Assembly (NCBI GenBank): GCA_041917975.1
Contig: JAYRWN010000389.1
Coordinates: 1-32,377 of the forward strand
Origin: JAYRWN01 sp041917975
GTDB lineage: Bacteria; Bacteroidota; Bacteroidia; Chitinophagales; Saprospiraceae
Length of the DNA: 32,377 nt
Reading direction: 5' to 3'
Under the pieces are notes generated by a model, which was given only the letters and a program-made list of their open reading frames with translations, was not told the DNA's origin and made no database searches. Shown piece by piece: positions 1 to 7,196 of the stretch. How positions within the stretch are numbered: the stretch's first letter is position 1; each line of letters begins with the position of its first letter. The position numbers and the translations under genes are program-made.

Positions 1-1
1 G

Positions 2-64
2 CAGAGCCCAGAGTCCATTGTAAAAATTGACGACGGTGAAGGTCAGGCATACGGTTATTCTTAA
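2..64 (+). CDS. 3' end of an unidentified gene (5' end outside window)
   Basis: An open frame enters from the left edge and reads QSPESIVKIDDGEGQAYGYS before a TAA at 62-64. Its amino acid composition looks like real protein. The stop codon overlaps the stop of the minus-strand coding extension that ends at 61, so two coding frames converge tail to tail and share bases. Only 20 residues are visible and I do not recognise the family. Confidence 0.5.
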   Translation, partial: QSPESIVKIDDGEGQAYGYS

Positions 65-903
65 TTAATTAATTTAATCATTTCAAATTCGTAAAGCGTC
101 TCATGATTGGCCAGGGGGTACAGCCGCTGTTTATGGATGACATTAAAAAAATCAACCGTCCTTTTAGCATCTTCAGCATTTCCATACTTTCTTGGGTTAA
201 TCTATTCCTCGCGGTTAATCTCAAAAACATATAACGTTCCTCGATTATCTCTCACATACAGCTGGTCAGCATGGACATCTGGCGCTCTGGCGGTGTAACT
301 GGAATCATTATCCTGATTAAGCGTAGTGATAGTTAATAATCCGCCGGTGGCAATATCCAGGACACCGATCCTGATTTCTCCGCTCATGTTAGCGGTAAAA
401 TAGTACAAACCATCTTGGTAACAGCCCAGATGCTGTAATAATTCAAAGTTGTGTTCCTGCATGGTTTTTTCATCCAACAGCTTAATGGTCCGCTGTCCGG
501 TCCGGATGTCGATGAGGTGGATAAAATGACCGCCTACGCCCACCAGGCGCCGGTTTTGTGCGTCCAGGCAGTAATAATTAAAGGCATGGTCCAGTTGCCA
601 GAGTAACGCCCCGGTATGGCGGTCCAGGACGTATAAATAACCGGCATGGGTAGGGACAAACAGGTAATCCTCGAAAAACATCAGGAAACCGGATTTATAA
701 TCATTATTGGGCAGGGTAAAGAACCACCTGATTTGACCGGTCTCCAGATCACAACGCGATAACGACTTTGCCGAATATTCATGATAAAAAATCAAGCAGT
801 CCCGATCATAATCTATCTTTAAAGCCTGGTTGGCCCAGATCACCTGACCCGTTATTATATTTTTTCTAAGAATAATTTTTTTACCATTTTTAAAAGAATA
901 CAT
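61..903 (-). pseudogene. PQQ/WD-like beta-propeller protein interrupted by an in-frame TAG
   Basis: The minus-strand frame from ATG 903 reads 233 residues to TAG at 202-204. It contains spaced repeats of the PQQ/quinoprotein propeller type (DLETGQIRWFF near residue 52, DRHTGALLWQL near 93, DIRTGQRTIKL near 131, DIATGGLLTI near 183, DNRGTLYVFEI near 220). There is no signal peptide. The same frame continues after the TAG for 46 well-formed codons (INPRKYGNAEDAKRTVDFFN at the start, YEFEMIKLIN at the end) to TAA at 61-63. I therefore infer a roughly 280-residue gene with a nonsense codon at position 234, although the 233-residue product may still be made. It could instead be a complete short gene followed by a second gene lacking an ATG. 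A 15-base gap separates it from a decayed frame upstream (919-1190). The binding partner or role is unknown. Confidence 0.6.
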
Positions 904-918
904 AATTGTCTCTTTTAT

Positions 919-1190
919 CTATAAGGTAATAAATATTGATTCAAATTTCTTAACTATTTCAGCTTTTAATTCTTCAGCACTATCAAATCCAAATTTTATA
1001 TAAATATTTTCTGGAATATCCAACCCCTTTATTTTGGCCTCAAAGGCCTGGCGTTGAGCGGCGCTAAAGGTGGTTTTATCCAGGGTGGTTACTATATTTC
1101 CAGTTTATAAAGGTTCCATAATGTTTGTGTTCCATCAGCGTATTCCTCAGGTCAAATGATGGCCCGTTCAAGGTATTCTACTCTCTCTTA
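919..1190 (-). pseudogene. Frame-shifted remnant of an unrecognised gene
   Basis: Two overlapping minus-strand pieces look coding but lie in different frames and have no usable start. The upstream piece (about 1076-1168) includes FDLRNTLMEHKHYGTFINWK and then stops at TAA 1076-1078. The downstream piece (919-1104, 61 residues) includes TTFSAAQRQAFEAKIKGLDI and FGFDSAEELKAEIVKKF and ends at TAG 919-921, 15 bases before the propeller start. A third short frame around 1140-1170 also looks coding (VEYLERAII). The pattern is one ancestral gene broken by at least one indel, situated between the aldo/keto reductase stop and the propeller gene. The family is not recognised. A sequencing or assembly error is possible but would have to recur. 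Confidence 0.5.
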
Positions 1191-1216
1191 GGCAACAAAA
1201 CGTTTTCGCCCGCCAG

Positions 1217-2236
1217 TTATACCGTCTTATAATATTCCACCTGGCCCTTTTCGGCGAAAGCGGTCATCCGCTCCACCAGTTGTGTGCGCTGGTCTGCGGA
1301 CATGGCGGTGAAATTATGGGCAAAGGCCACTTTTTCGGTCAGGTAGGCGGTGTTTTCTGCTCCGGTGATCAGGGTACTGATCGGCATGGACCAGGCAAAG
1401 TGAATCACATCCTGCAGGGAGGTTTCATCCGGCACGATCGGATCATCGGTTTGCCAGACCTGTTCGCCCAGGACCTTTTTTTCTTTAAAAAACCGTCCAT
1501 CTGCCAACGTTTTCATGGCCAGCACGCCCAGGCCCAGGTCAACCGCCCGGGCTAAGACGGTGCGGATGAAGCTGTGTTCGGCGGCGGCGTCAACCGGATT
1601 GATGGGCATCTGAACGGTGGTGAACAATCCGCTGGAGCCAGCCTGTTCCAGCATACGGGCATGGGCGTAGGGATTAGCGTGCCCGGTAAAACCGGCGTAG
1701 GTAATTTTGCCCTCTTTTTTGGCGTCTTCAATGAGCCGGAGGACGCCATTGTTGATTCGGGCATCGGTGTCCACCGGGGAGGAAAGGGCGTGCGTCTGCC
1801 ATAGGTCCAACGTATCCACGCCGTAACGACGCAGCGATTCTTCCAACTCACGGCGGGCGCCGGCATAATCGGTGGCCGTGCTTTTGCTCATGATAAACAC
1901 CTGGTCCCGGTATTTCGGGATCAGATAACGGCCGCAGCGTTTTTCGCTCATCCCGTCCTGACCATAGGAATAGGCGGAGTCGAAAAAGCGGATGCCCTGC
2001 TCCATAGCGGTTTCGATGACTTCCTGGGCCTCCTTTTCGGTGGTCCAGCCCACGTGATACCCGCCCACGCCGAGCATGGTGACCTCCGCCCCGCTTTTAC
2101 CCAGTTTGCGTTTTGGCAGAACTTTTCCCCAGCGGTCCGTGGAGGCCGCCGGAGATGTGCCCGCACAATTGGGAGCGACCAATAAACCGGAAGTCATTAA
2201 AGCTAATGATTGCAGGAAATCACGACGGGAAAACAT
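1217..2236 (-). CDS. Tat-exported aldo/keto reductase
   Basis: A 339-residue NAD(P)H-dependent oxidoreductase of the aldo/keto reductase superfamily. The N-terminus MFSRRDFLQSLALMTSG is a twin-arginine signal (SRRDFLQ), and a hydrophobic stretch ends near an NCAG, so the folded enzyme is probably exported, perhaps with its cofactor. The catalytic tetrad is visible: D86 in FFDSAYSYG, Y91, K118 in VFIMSKST, and H149 in LWQTHAL. The NADPH-site segment near the C-terminus (LITGAEN, about residue 290) is present. The length fits the family plus a leader. The substrate is unknown. The gene stands alone, divergent from the membrane protein at 2423, with gene debris downstream. In Bacteroidota such Tat-AKRs are common and functionally uncharacterised. 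Confidence 0.9.
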   Translation of the reverse strand: MFSRRDFLQSLALMTSGLLVAPNCAGTSPAASTDRWGKVLPKRKLGKSGAEVTMLGVGGYHVGWTTEKEAQEVIETAMEQGIRFFDSAYSYGQDGMSEKRCGRYLIPKYRDQVFIMSKSTATDYAGARRELEESLRRYGVDTLDLWQTHALSSPVDTDARINNGVLRLIEDAKKEGKITYAGFTGHANPYAHARMLEQAGSSGLFTTVQMPINPVDAAAEHSFIRTVLARAVDLGLGVLAMKTLADGRFFKEKKVLGEQVWQTDDPIVPDETSLQDVIHFAWSMPISTLITGAENTAYLTEKVAFAHNFTAMSADQRTQLVERMTAFAEKGQVEYYKTV

Positions 2237-2422
2237 GACAAATTTTTTTATGCTCCTAATTTATATAATTATTTGGAAATTATGCTGAAATTCCTTTAAT
2301 TTAATGGCCGGAGAATGCATGATTTTCGACAGTGCCTCCGCAGGATTATTTGTCAATGTTTAACACCAAATGTCATGAACCAAAGCAGGAGTTTTTCAGC
2401 CTTCAAGATCAGAGGTCAGCGC

Positions 2423-2908
2423 ATGGTGGTAGAGACAGCGCTGGTCTTTGCCGGAGCGATGATCTTACCCTTTCTGGTGCATCTGGCCCCCAATCAAGGC
2501 GGGACGCCGATTGGTGCGCTGTGGCTGCCTATGTTTTATGCACCACTTATAGCGGCGTTGTTGTTAAAGCCGGAAGCGGGGTTTGTGGCCGGGGTGTTGG
2601 TTCCGCTGGTGAATGGGTTGATGACCTCCAGCCCTGCGGGTATGTTAATGTGGAGTTTAAGTTTCGAAATAGGGGTCTTTGTCCTGGCTACTTACGCGCT
2701 GAATAAATATGTAAAAATGAGGCGCTGGGCCTGGCTTTCGGGTTTAGGCGGCTACCTGATAACAAAAACGCTGTCCATAACCCTGCTGAGTCTGATCGGT
2801 CAGCCTTTTATGCAGGGCTGGAAAGCCTTCCTGGTGGCCTGGCCAGGCATGTTGATGTTCGTAATAATCGGTTATGTCACCATCAAGTGGCGGGAAAACC
2901 GCTATTGA
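2423..2908 (+). CDS. ECF-transporter S-component-like membrane protein
   Basis: A small, very hydrophobic protein of about 161 residues from ATG 2423, with roughly five membrane segments (AGAMILPFLVHLAP, PMFYAPLIAALLL, GFVAGVLVPLVNGL, MWSLSFEIGVFVLATYAL, and a C-terminal AFLVAWPGMLMFVIIGYV). The loop GTPIGALWLPMFYAP followed by a second G-rich helix resembles substrate-binding S components of energy-coupling-factor vitamin transporters; this is a pattern judgement. I chose ATG 2423 because a GAGG lies about 8 bases upstream and the hydrophobic core begins right after it. In-frame ATGs at 2315 and 2372 would add 36 or 17 polar residues. The stop is inside the next gene (35-base overlap), suggesting translational coupling to the phosphoribosyltransferase. 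No ECF ATPase or T component lies in the window. Confidence 0.65.
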   Translation: MVVETALVFAGAMILPFLVHLAPNQGGTPIGALWLPMFYAPLIAALLLKPEAGFVAGVLVPLVNGLMTSSPAGMLMWSLSFEIGVFVLATYALNKYVKMRRWAWLSGLGGYLITKTLSITLLSLIGQPFMQGWKAFLVAWPGMLMFVIIGYVTIKWRENRY

Positions 2909-3293
2909 TTTTACGGAATTGTCCCGGCGGTTAAAACAAGCCGCCTTACCGGAAGTAGATGTGGTGGTAGGCATTGGAACCGGAGGAATCGTTCCGGCAG
3001 CCCTGGTAGCGCACCACCTGGGCAAAGACCTGAAAGTGCTGACCATTACGTTCCGCGATGAAAATAATGTGGACTTGTATCCCGAGCCGCAGATTGTTTC
3101 GGCTCCCGACTTACCTGTAGGGGCGTTGCGCATCCTGCTGGTCGATGAGGTCTGTGTGACTGGAAAAACGATGGAAGCGGCCAAAAAAGTTTTACAGGGA
3201 CACCACATCACCACGTTGGTGTGTAAAGGGAAAGGCGACATTGTTTTGTTTCCGGAAATAAAAACATGTGTCCTCTGGCCCTGGAAAAGGTAG
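2874..3293 (+). CDS. Phosphoribosyltransferase-family protein (type I fold)
   Basis: A 139-residue protein with the type I PRTase signature. The PRPP-binding loop ILLVDEVCVTGKTM (D91, E92, then T96-G97-K98-T99) follows a hydrophobic strand, and an earlier pyrophosphate-loop-like GIGTGG sits at 34-38. These enzymes join a nucleobase to PRPP or are regulators. The acceptor base cannot be read from the sequence, although the size and layout are closer to the Gpt/HPRT-like group than to orotate PRTase. It starts inside the S-component-like gene (overlap 2874-2908), so the two are probably co-translated. The obvious inference is uptake and salvage of one compound, likely a purine-like base. The downstream gap is repeat-rich and has no clear terminator. 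Confidence 0.8.
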   Translation: MSPSSGGKTAIDFTELSRRLKQAALPEVDVVVGIGTGGIVPAALVAHHLGKDLKVLTITFRDENNVDLYPEPQIVSAPDLPVGALRILLVDEVCVTGKTMEAAKKVLQGHHITTLVCKGKGDIVLFPEIKTCVLWPWKR

Positions 3294-3431
3294 GACTATT
3301 TATTTATTAATTTGCGATACACACAATTCAAACTCACCCTTATTATGGTTGTTCGCTTTTAGCATCAGCCAATGGGTGGCGGTCTTTGCATGGTGGTTTT
3401 TATTCCGGGGTGGAAATTTTTTTAAATTAAT

Positions 3432-3560
3432 CACCCTCAAACTCAAACTTACTCCGCAGTCTTCGCGGGAAAAATTTAATTATTTTTCGGTTAGGCGTTG
3501 GCTGTTAGCCTTTGGCCATTGGTGAATTTATTGTGCATTTGTGTATTCGTTTATTGGTGT
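3432..3560 (+). repeat. Composite intergenic repeat, copy A
   Basis: Three modules follow in order. The first is a CTC/TTAC-TCCGCAGTCTTCGCGGGAAAAA module. The second is GGTTAGGCGTTGGCTGTTAG followed by CCTTTGGCCATTGG. The third is TGTGCATTTGTGTATTCGTT. The same order occurs in copy B at 3640-3783 and, on the opposite strand, at 21313-21430. Length and composition suggest a dispersed intergenic repeat family, not coding sequence. Confidence 0.65.
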
Positions 3561-3639
3561 ATGGGGTTTGGCTGCTTGGTTCTGGTCATTGGTGGAAAAT
3601 AAAATGTCAATAAAAACAGGGTTTGGTCCTAATAATAGC

Positions 3640-3783
3640 ACACTCAAAACCACTCACACTTACTCTGCGGGCTTTGCGCACTCAGCGAGAAAAAATTAAA
3701 TTATTTTTTGGTTAGGTGTTGGCTGTTAGCTGCTGGACATTAGATAATTTATTGTGTATTCGTGTATTCGTATATCTGTGTAC
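3640..3783 (+). repeat. Composite intergenic repeat, copy B
   Basis: This is a direct copy of the element at 3432-3560. It has CACTCAAAACCACTCACACT, then CTCTGCGGGCTTTGCGCACT and CAGCGAGAAAAA, then GGTTAGGTGTTGGCTGTTAG, then TGTGTATTCGTGTATTCG. It differs from copy A by substitutions and small indels. It ends about 45 bases short of the 3' end of the converging SDR gene. Confidence 0.65.
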
Positions 3784-3828
3784 AGTGGTTGGCTGTTAGG
3801 GATTATACGCCTTCAGCGCAAAATAAAA

Positions 3829-4581
3829 TTAATACGTCGCCCGGCCGCCACTCAAGTCAAAAATAAATCCGGTGGTGAAAGTACATTCGTCCGAGAGGAT
3901 AAAGGCGCTCATGGCGGCCACTTCTTCCACCGTACCCAGGCGGTTCATGGGTATTTTAGCTAACATATAGTCCAATTGGGCCGGGGCGGTTTTGGCGTTC
4001 ATAGCCGTTTTGATTACGGCTGGAGCCAGACCGTTGATGGTGATACCACTGCGGGCATATTCTTTGGCCACGCCTTTAACCAACCCGATCACGCCGGCTT
4101 TGGTGGCCGAATAACCGACCATACCGGGGTTACCTTCTTTGCCGGCAATCGACGCGATGAGCAAAATGCGTCCGAAATCCTTTTTTTGCATCAAGGTCAG
4201 CGCGTACTTGGTCATCAAAAAAGTGCCTTTCAGATTCACCTGATAGATCTCATCGAATGCCGCACTGGAGTAGTCGGTGATGGTGGTGTTGGTGGGACCG
4301 ACGATACCGGCGGCATTCACCATCAGATGCACCTGACCGCAGGTTTGTTCGACGTGATGAAAAGCCTGGCGTATCTGGTCTTCGTCCGCCACATTTACCG
4401 GCAGACCTTCCACCTGCAAGCCCTGCTGTCTGAAACCCTGCACTGTATGCTGCAAAAGCACCTCATTAATATCCAACAACACCAGGCGGGCCCCTTCATT
4501 ACCCAGCCGTTCGGCAATGGCTTTACCCAGGCCTTCCGCGCCGCCTGAGATGACCGCTATTTTATTTATAAACCGCTGCAT
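3829..4581 (-). CDS. Short-chain dehydrogenase/reductase (FabG-like)
   Basis: A 250-residue classical SDR, the usual length for the family. The Rossmann cofactor motif GGAEGLGK is at residues 13-20, NAAG is at 89-92, and the catalytic tetrad N116 (QVNLKG), S144 (IASIAG), Y157 and K161 (YSATK) is complete. An acidic residue (LLDINE, D37) follows the second strand, which favours NAD(H) over NADP(H). The substrate is unknown; the 3-oxoacyl-ACP reductase / sugar or hydroxy-acid dehydrogenase groups all look alike. No operon partner: a repeat-filled gap lies downstream and another gap upstream. The start ATG at 4581 is well placed because the cofactor motif begins 12 residues in. Confidence 0.92.
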   Translation of the reverse strand: MQRFINKIAVISGGAEGLGKAIAERLGNEGARLVLLDINEVLLQHTVQGFRQQGLQVEGLPVNVADEDQIRQAFHHVEQTCGQVHLMVNAAGIVGPTNTTITDYSSAAFDEIYQVNLKGTFLMTKYALTLMQKKDFGRILLIASIAGKEGNPGMVGYSATKAGVIGLVKGVAKEYARSGITINGLAPAVIKTAMNAKTAPAQLDYMLAKIPMNRLGTVEEVAAMSAFILSDECTFTTGFIFDLSGGRATY

Positions 4582-4620
4582 GTCTTATCTGGTATTTTCG
4601 AAAAGCAAGATACGCGGAAT

Positions 4621-4752
4621 TTTTGGTTATTAACTATTGGTCAGCAGCTATTGGCGATTTGACCAACTGGAATTCTAGAAAAAAACTAATCCGGTGCAGG
4701 TGTTGATCTTATAAGTTCTCTGCAGACTCGGCGATCTCAACGAGAAAAACGC
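4621..4752 (+). repeat. Diverged relic of the composite intergenic repeat
   Basis: GGTTATTAACTATTGGTCAG plus CAGCTATTGGCGATTTGACC recalls the 'gttggctgttagc..ttggccatt' module. TTCTCTGCAGACTCGGCGAT followed by CTCAACGAGAAAAAC recalls the 'ctctgcgg..cgagaaaaa' module. The order is reversed relative to copies A and B, and divergence is greater. Confidence 0.4.
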
Positions 4753-4962
4753 ACCAGGTGTTTTTTACTATTCATTAATTAAAATTATGCCTGAATCTGT
4801 AGAAATATCAACGCAATTCAGTGTGAAAAAATAATGCCACGAAGGTCCGGTTGGTCGATCTATGGTGTATTGTGGATTATGAATGGTCGGAGAGATTTTA
4901 TTTAATTTTAATTGGTCGCGATATACCAAAATTATTTTCAGCAGTCACCCGAATTTGTGCAG

Positions 4963-4992
4963 GATTATTTAGTCCGGAGAGACTAAATAATC
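4963..4992. promoter_or_regulatory. Perfect 12-bp inverted repeat (operator or RNA hairpin)
   Basis: GATTATTTAGTC and its exact reverse complement GACTAAATAATC flank a 6-base CGGAGA loop. There is no T-tract after it, so it is not an ordinary terminator. It lies 83 bases before the start of the secreted beta-helix gene, where it could be a repressor site or a 5'-UTR hairpin. Confidence 0.55.
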
Positions 4993-5075
4993 GTGATCAT
5001 TTATCAATTGGTTGTCACCTAACATTAAGGAATCGCAATAGAAAATAACTGTACCTGATTTCAGTTATATAAAAA

Positions 5076-7046
5076 ATGAACTTCATGCGCGGTAGTATAA
5101 TATCCCTTTTCCTTTGTTCCACGGTCATCATGGCGCAGTCGCCCTATTTGTGTTTCACTGATCTGGTCTCAGGACCGGCCATCGGCAATAGTGATAATTC
5201 TCAGCCCGGACAAGTCCCGGGGCAAGATGGCGCCATAATCACCCTGTGGGGTAAACAATTAGGTCCGCGTACTGCTCAGTCGCGGGTGCTGGTTGGTAAA
5301 CAGGTTGCGCGCATTTATGCCTGGGAAGAGGCCCGTCAGCCGGCGGATTTATCCACCACCCAGGGGATGCAGATGGTCACGTTTCAACTTCCACACCAGG
5401 CGCCCGATGGGCTGACCGAGATCCGCGTCGAGACAGCCGCAGGACAGAGCAATGCCCTGCCTTTCACCGTTCGCCCGGGCCGTATTTTTTTCTTAAAAAT
5501 CACTGGAAATGATGCCGGGGGAGACGGTTCCTGGTCGAAGCCCTGGGCCACGCTGGACAATGTGCAGAACAGCGGAGCCTTAAATAAATTATTACCCGGA
5601 GACATCATTTATATAGGGGATGGGGTTCATCATACGGCCTTGGCCGGGGACCGCGCATGCATTGATTTGGGTGATCCGGGAACAGCACAGTTGCCGAAAG
5701 CCATCATCGGCTATCCGGGGGCTGACGCTTCCATTGGACAGGAAAACATCGAAAAAAGTTATTCGCTGTGGGTGTCCGGGTTCGGTCCTACAGTACACTG
5801 GACGATAGCCAAACTGCACCTCACCGGAGGCAGTGTGGCGGCGTCTATGTATCACGGTTTTCGGATCATAGGCAATAAAATAACCGCCCCGCGGGGCGAT
5901 GGTCCAACCGGGGCGGTGGCCGGGCAAGGCCATGAGCTGTATCTGCTGGGTAATGAGCTGACCAATATTGGTTTTGCCGGCACCAGTAAACTTTATCATC
6001 CCATCTACATCCAAAGTGCGGAGGCCTGTTCGGGTCCACGCTTGCCGCTGGAGCGGGGGCGTGAAATAGCCTGGAACTACCTGCATGACAATTTAAGTTA
6101 TGACGGTATCAACATTTATCGGGAATGTGGATCCTCGGCATTTATGGTGGAACACCGCGTGCATGATAATTACATCCTCAACCAAACCGGCTGCGGTATC
6201 CGCATAGGAGACTATGTGACCGGAGAGAATTGGTTTTATAATAATGTGGTTATCCACGCCGGGCTGGGTCCCAACCCGGCTTATGAACAAGCCATGCATG
6301 TGCCGGTGCTTATCCACGCCGGTTGGGAAGATACGACCACGCTTATTCATTTTTACAACAATACTATTTATGGCGGAGGATATAAAAACGCAGCTGCCTG
6401 GGCTTCTTCAATGATCGGGTTTGGTAATAACCGGCCATTTAACCTGGATTTTCGTAACAATCTCATCATTTCTACTCAAGCAGACATTACCTACCTCAAC
6501 AGTTATCTGGACCAGCCGCGCCAGGGTGCAATGAATAATCTGTGGTTTGGGGCGGGAGCGGCGCCGGATTGGGATAGTTTAGGTCAGGCGCTCGATCCGC
6601 AGTTTGTAGCGGATGACGACCTGGACTTACATTTAGAATCCTCCAGTCCCGCCGTTGGCCGGTCCTGGCCGCAAACGTCCAGTTACACCTGGCCGCTGCC
6701 TGAGCGTGACTTTGATGGTCACCGGCGGAATATGTCCGGGTTAGGTACTGCGTCAGGGGCATATGAATTTATAAACCTGTCCACCACGGCAGTCAAAACC
6801 TTAAAAAATAAGAGTTTTCAACTATATCCTAATCCGGCCAGAGACATTATTCAAGTACTAAGCCCTGGTTTAAAAGAGGATACCTTTCTCATGGTTTATG
6901 ATATAACGGGGCGGATCGTATGGAGGCAACCTGTGAGACGTCAGGCTGCCACGTACCCTTTGCGCTGGGACGTCCAGGGCTGGCCTGGCGGTGTCTACGT
7001 GGTGAAGTTAGGCGCTTGGGCCCAAAAATTCGTGGTGCGCCCGTAA
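5076..7046 (+). CDS. Secreted right-handed beta-helix protein with TIG-like domain and type IX sorting domain
   Basis: A 656-residue secreted protein. The Sec signal peptide (MNFMRGSIISLFLCSTVIMA) is followed by likely cleavage near AQS. Residues about 48-138 form an IPT/TIG-like Ig domain (ITLWGKQLG, ending in NALPFTVRPG). From about 143 the sequence GNDAGGDGSWSKPWATL opens a right-handed parallel beta-helix of the kind seen in polysaccharide lyases, with repeating short strands and Asn/His-rich turns (AWNYLHDN, VHDNYILNQTG, FYNNVVIHAG, FYNNTIYGGG) to about 520. The last 80 residues are a type IX secretion C-terminal domain (FQLYPNPARD, then YDITGRIVW and PGGVYVVKL), so the protein is inferred to cross the outer membrane and be anchored or released. 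An enzymatic role in polysaccharide cleavage is possible, but I see no catalytic signature. ATG 5085 is an alternative start. Confidence 0.88.
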   Translation: MNFMRGSIISLFLCSTVIMAQSPYLCFTDLVSGPAIGNSDNSQPGQVPGQDGAIITLWGKQLGPRTAQSRVLVGKQVARIYAWEEARQPADLSTTQGMQMVTFQLPHQAPDGLTEIRVETAAGQSNALPFTVRPGRIFFLKITGNDAGGDGSWSKPWATLDNVQNSGALNKLLPGDIIYIGDGVHHTALAGDRACIDLGDPGTAQLPKAIIGYPGADASIGQENIEKSYSLWVSGFGPTVHWTIAKLHLTGGSVAASMYHGFRIIGNKITAPRGDGPTGAVAGQGHELYLLGNELTNIGFAGTSKLYHPIYIQSAEACSGPRLPLERGREIAWNYLHDNLSYDGINIYRECGSSAFMVEHRVHDNYILNQTGCGIRIGDYVTGENWFYNNVVIHAGLGPNPAYEQAMHVPVLIHAGWEDTTTLIHFYNNTIYGGGYKNAAAWASSMIGFGNNRPFNLDFRNNLIISTQADITYLNSYLDQPRQGAMNNLWFGAGAAPDWDSLGQALDPQFVADDDLDLHLESSSPAVGRSWPQTSSYTWPLPERDFDGHRRNMSGLGTASGAYEFINLSTTAVKTLKNKSFQLYPNPARDIIQVLSPGLKEDTFLMVYDITGRIVWRQPVRRQAATYPLRWDVQGWPGGVYVVKLGAWAQKFVVRP

Positions 7047-7144
7047 GTAGTCGCGAGGAGGTTAGGTTAATTTGGTATTATTTTAGTACTAAGAAGCCTA
7101 ACCATTTTTTACCCTGCGCAACAACCTGCAAGCAGTCTGGCAAG

Positions 7145-7171
7145 CTCCCTGGATACGAAGAGGACAGGGAG
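7145..7171. terminator. Hairpin between converging genes
   Basis: CTCCCTG (7145-7151) and CAGGGAG (7165-7171) form a perfect 7-bp stem over a 13-base loop, between the converging beta-helix gene and the glmU-like gene. No T-tract follows on either strand, so a terminator role is only a guess. Confidence 0.3.
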
Positions 7172-7196
7172 TTATGTTGAATACTATTCTTGATGT

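Larger units (their letters stand above)
3294..3828. other. Gene-free gap with composite repeats
   Basis: No credible gene is seen in 535 bases. The gap holds two diverged direct copies of a composite repeat (3432-3560 and 3640-3783, listed separately) in low-complexity AT-rich sequence. The 85-codon open frame starting in the PRTase 3' end is chance: its translation is low-quality and runs through the repeats. Confidence 0.7.
4582..5075. other. Gene-free gap upstream of the beta-helix protein
   Basis: A 494-base gap with no convincing gene. It contains a diverged relic of the composite intergenic repeat (4621-4752) and a perfect 12-bp inverted repeat (4963-4992) ahead of the secreted beta-helix gene. 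A 65-codon frame at 4851-5048 crosses the inverted repeat, has no family signal and is treated as chance. Confidence 0.6.

Noticed and set aside
107..298. 63-codon plus-strand frame
   Set aside because: It lies opposite the propeller extension; composition and lack of any motif mark it as a shadow.
3268..3525. 85-codon plus frame after the phosphoribosyltransferase
   Set aside because: It starts inside the PRTase 3' end and runs through the intergenic repeat; no protein-like pattern.
3976..4548. 190-codon plus frame
   Set aside because: Antisense shadow of the SDR gene, whose complete catalytic motifs are on the other strand.
4787..4834. 15-codon frame starting ATGCCTGAATCT
   Set aside because: A leader peptide was considered, but there is no ribosome site, no attenuator and no amino acid bias.
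4851..5048. 65-codon plus frame before the beta-helix gene
   Set aside because: It spans the 12-bp palindrome and shows no family signal.
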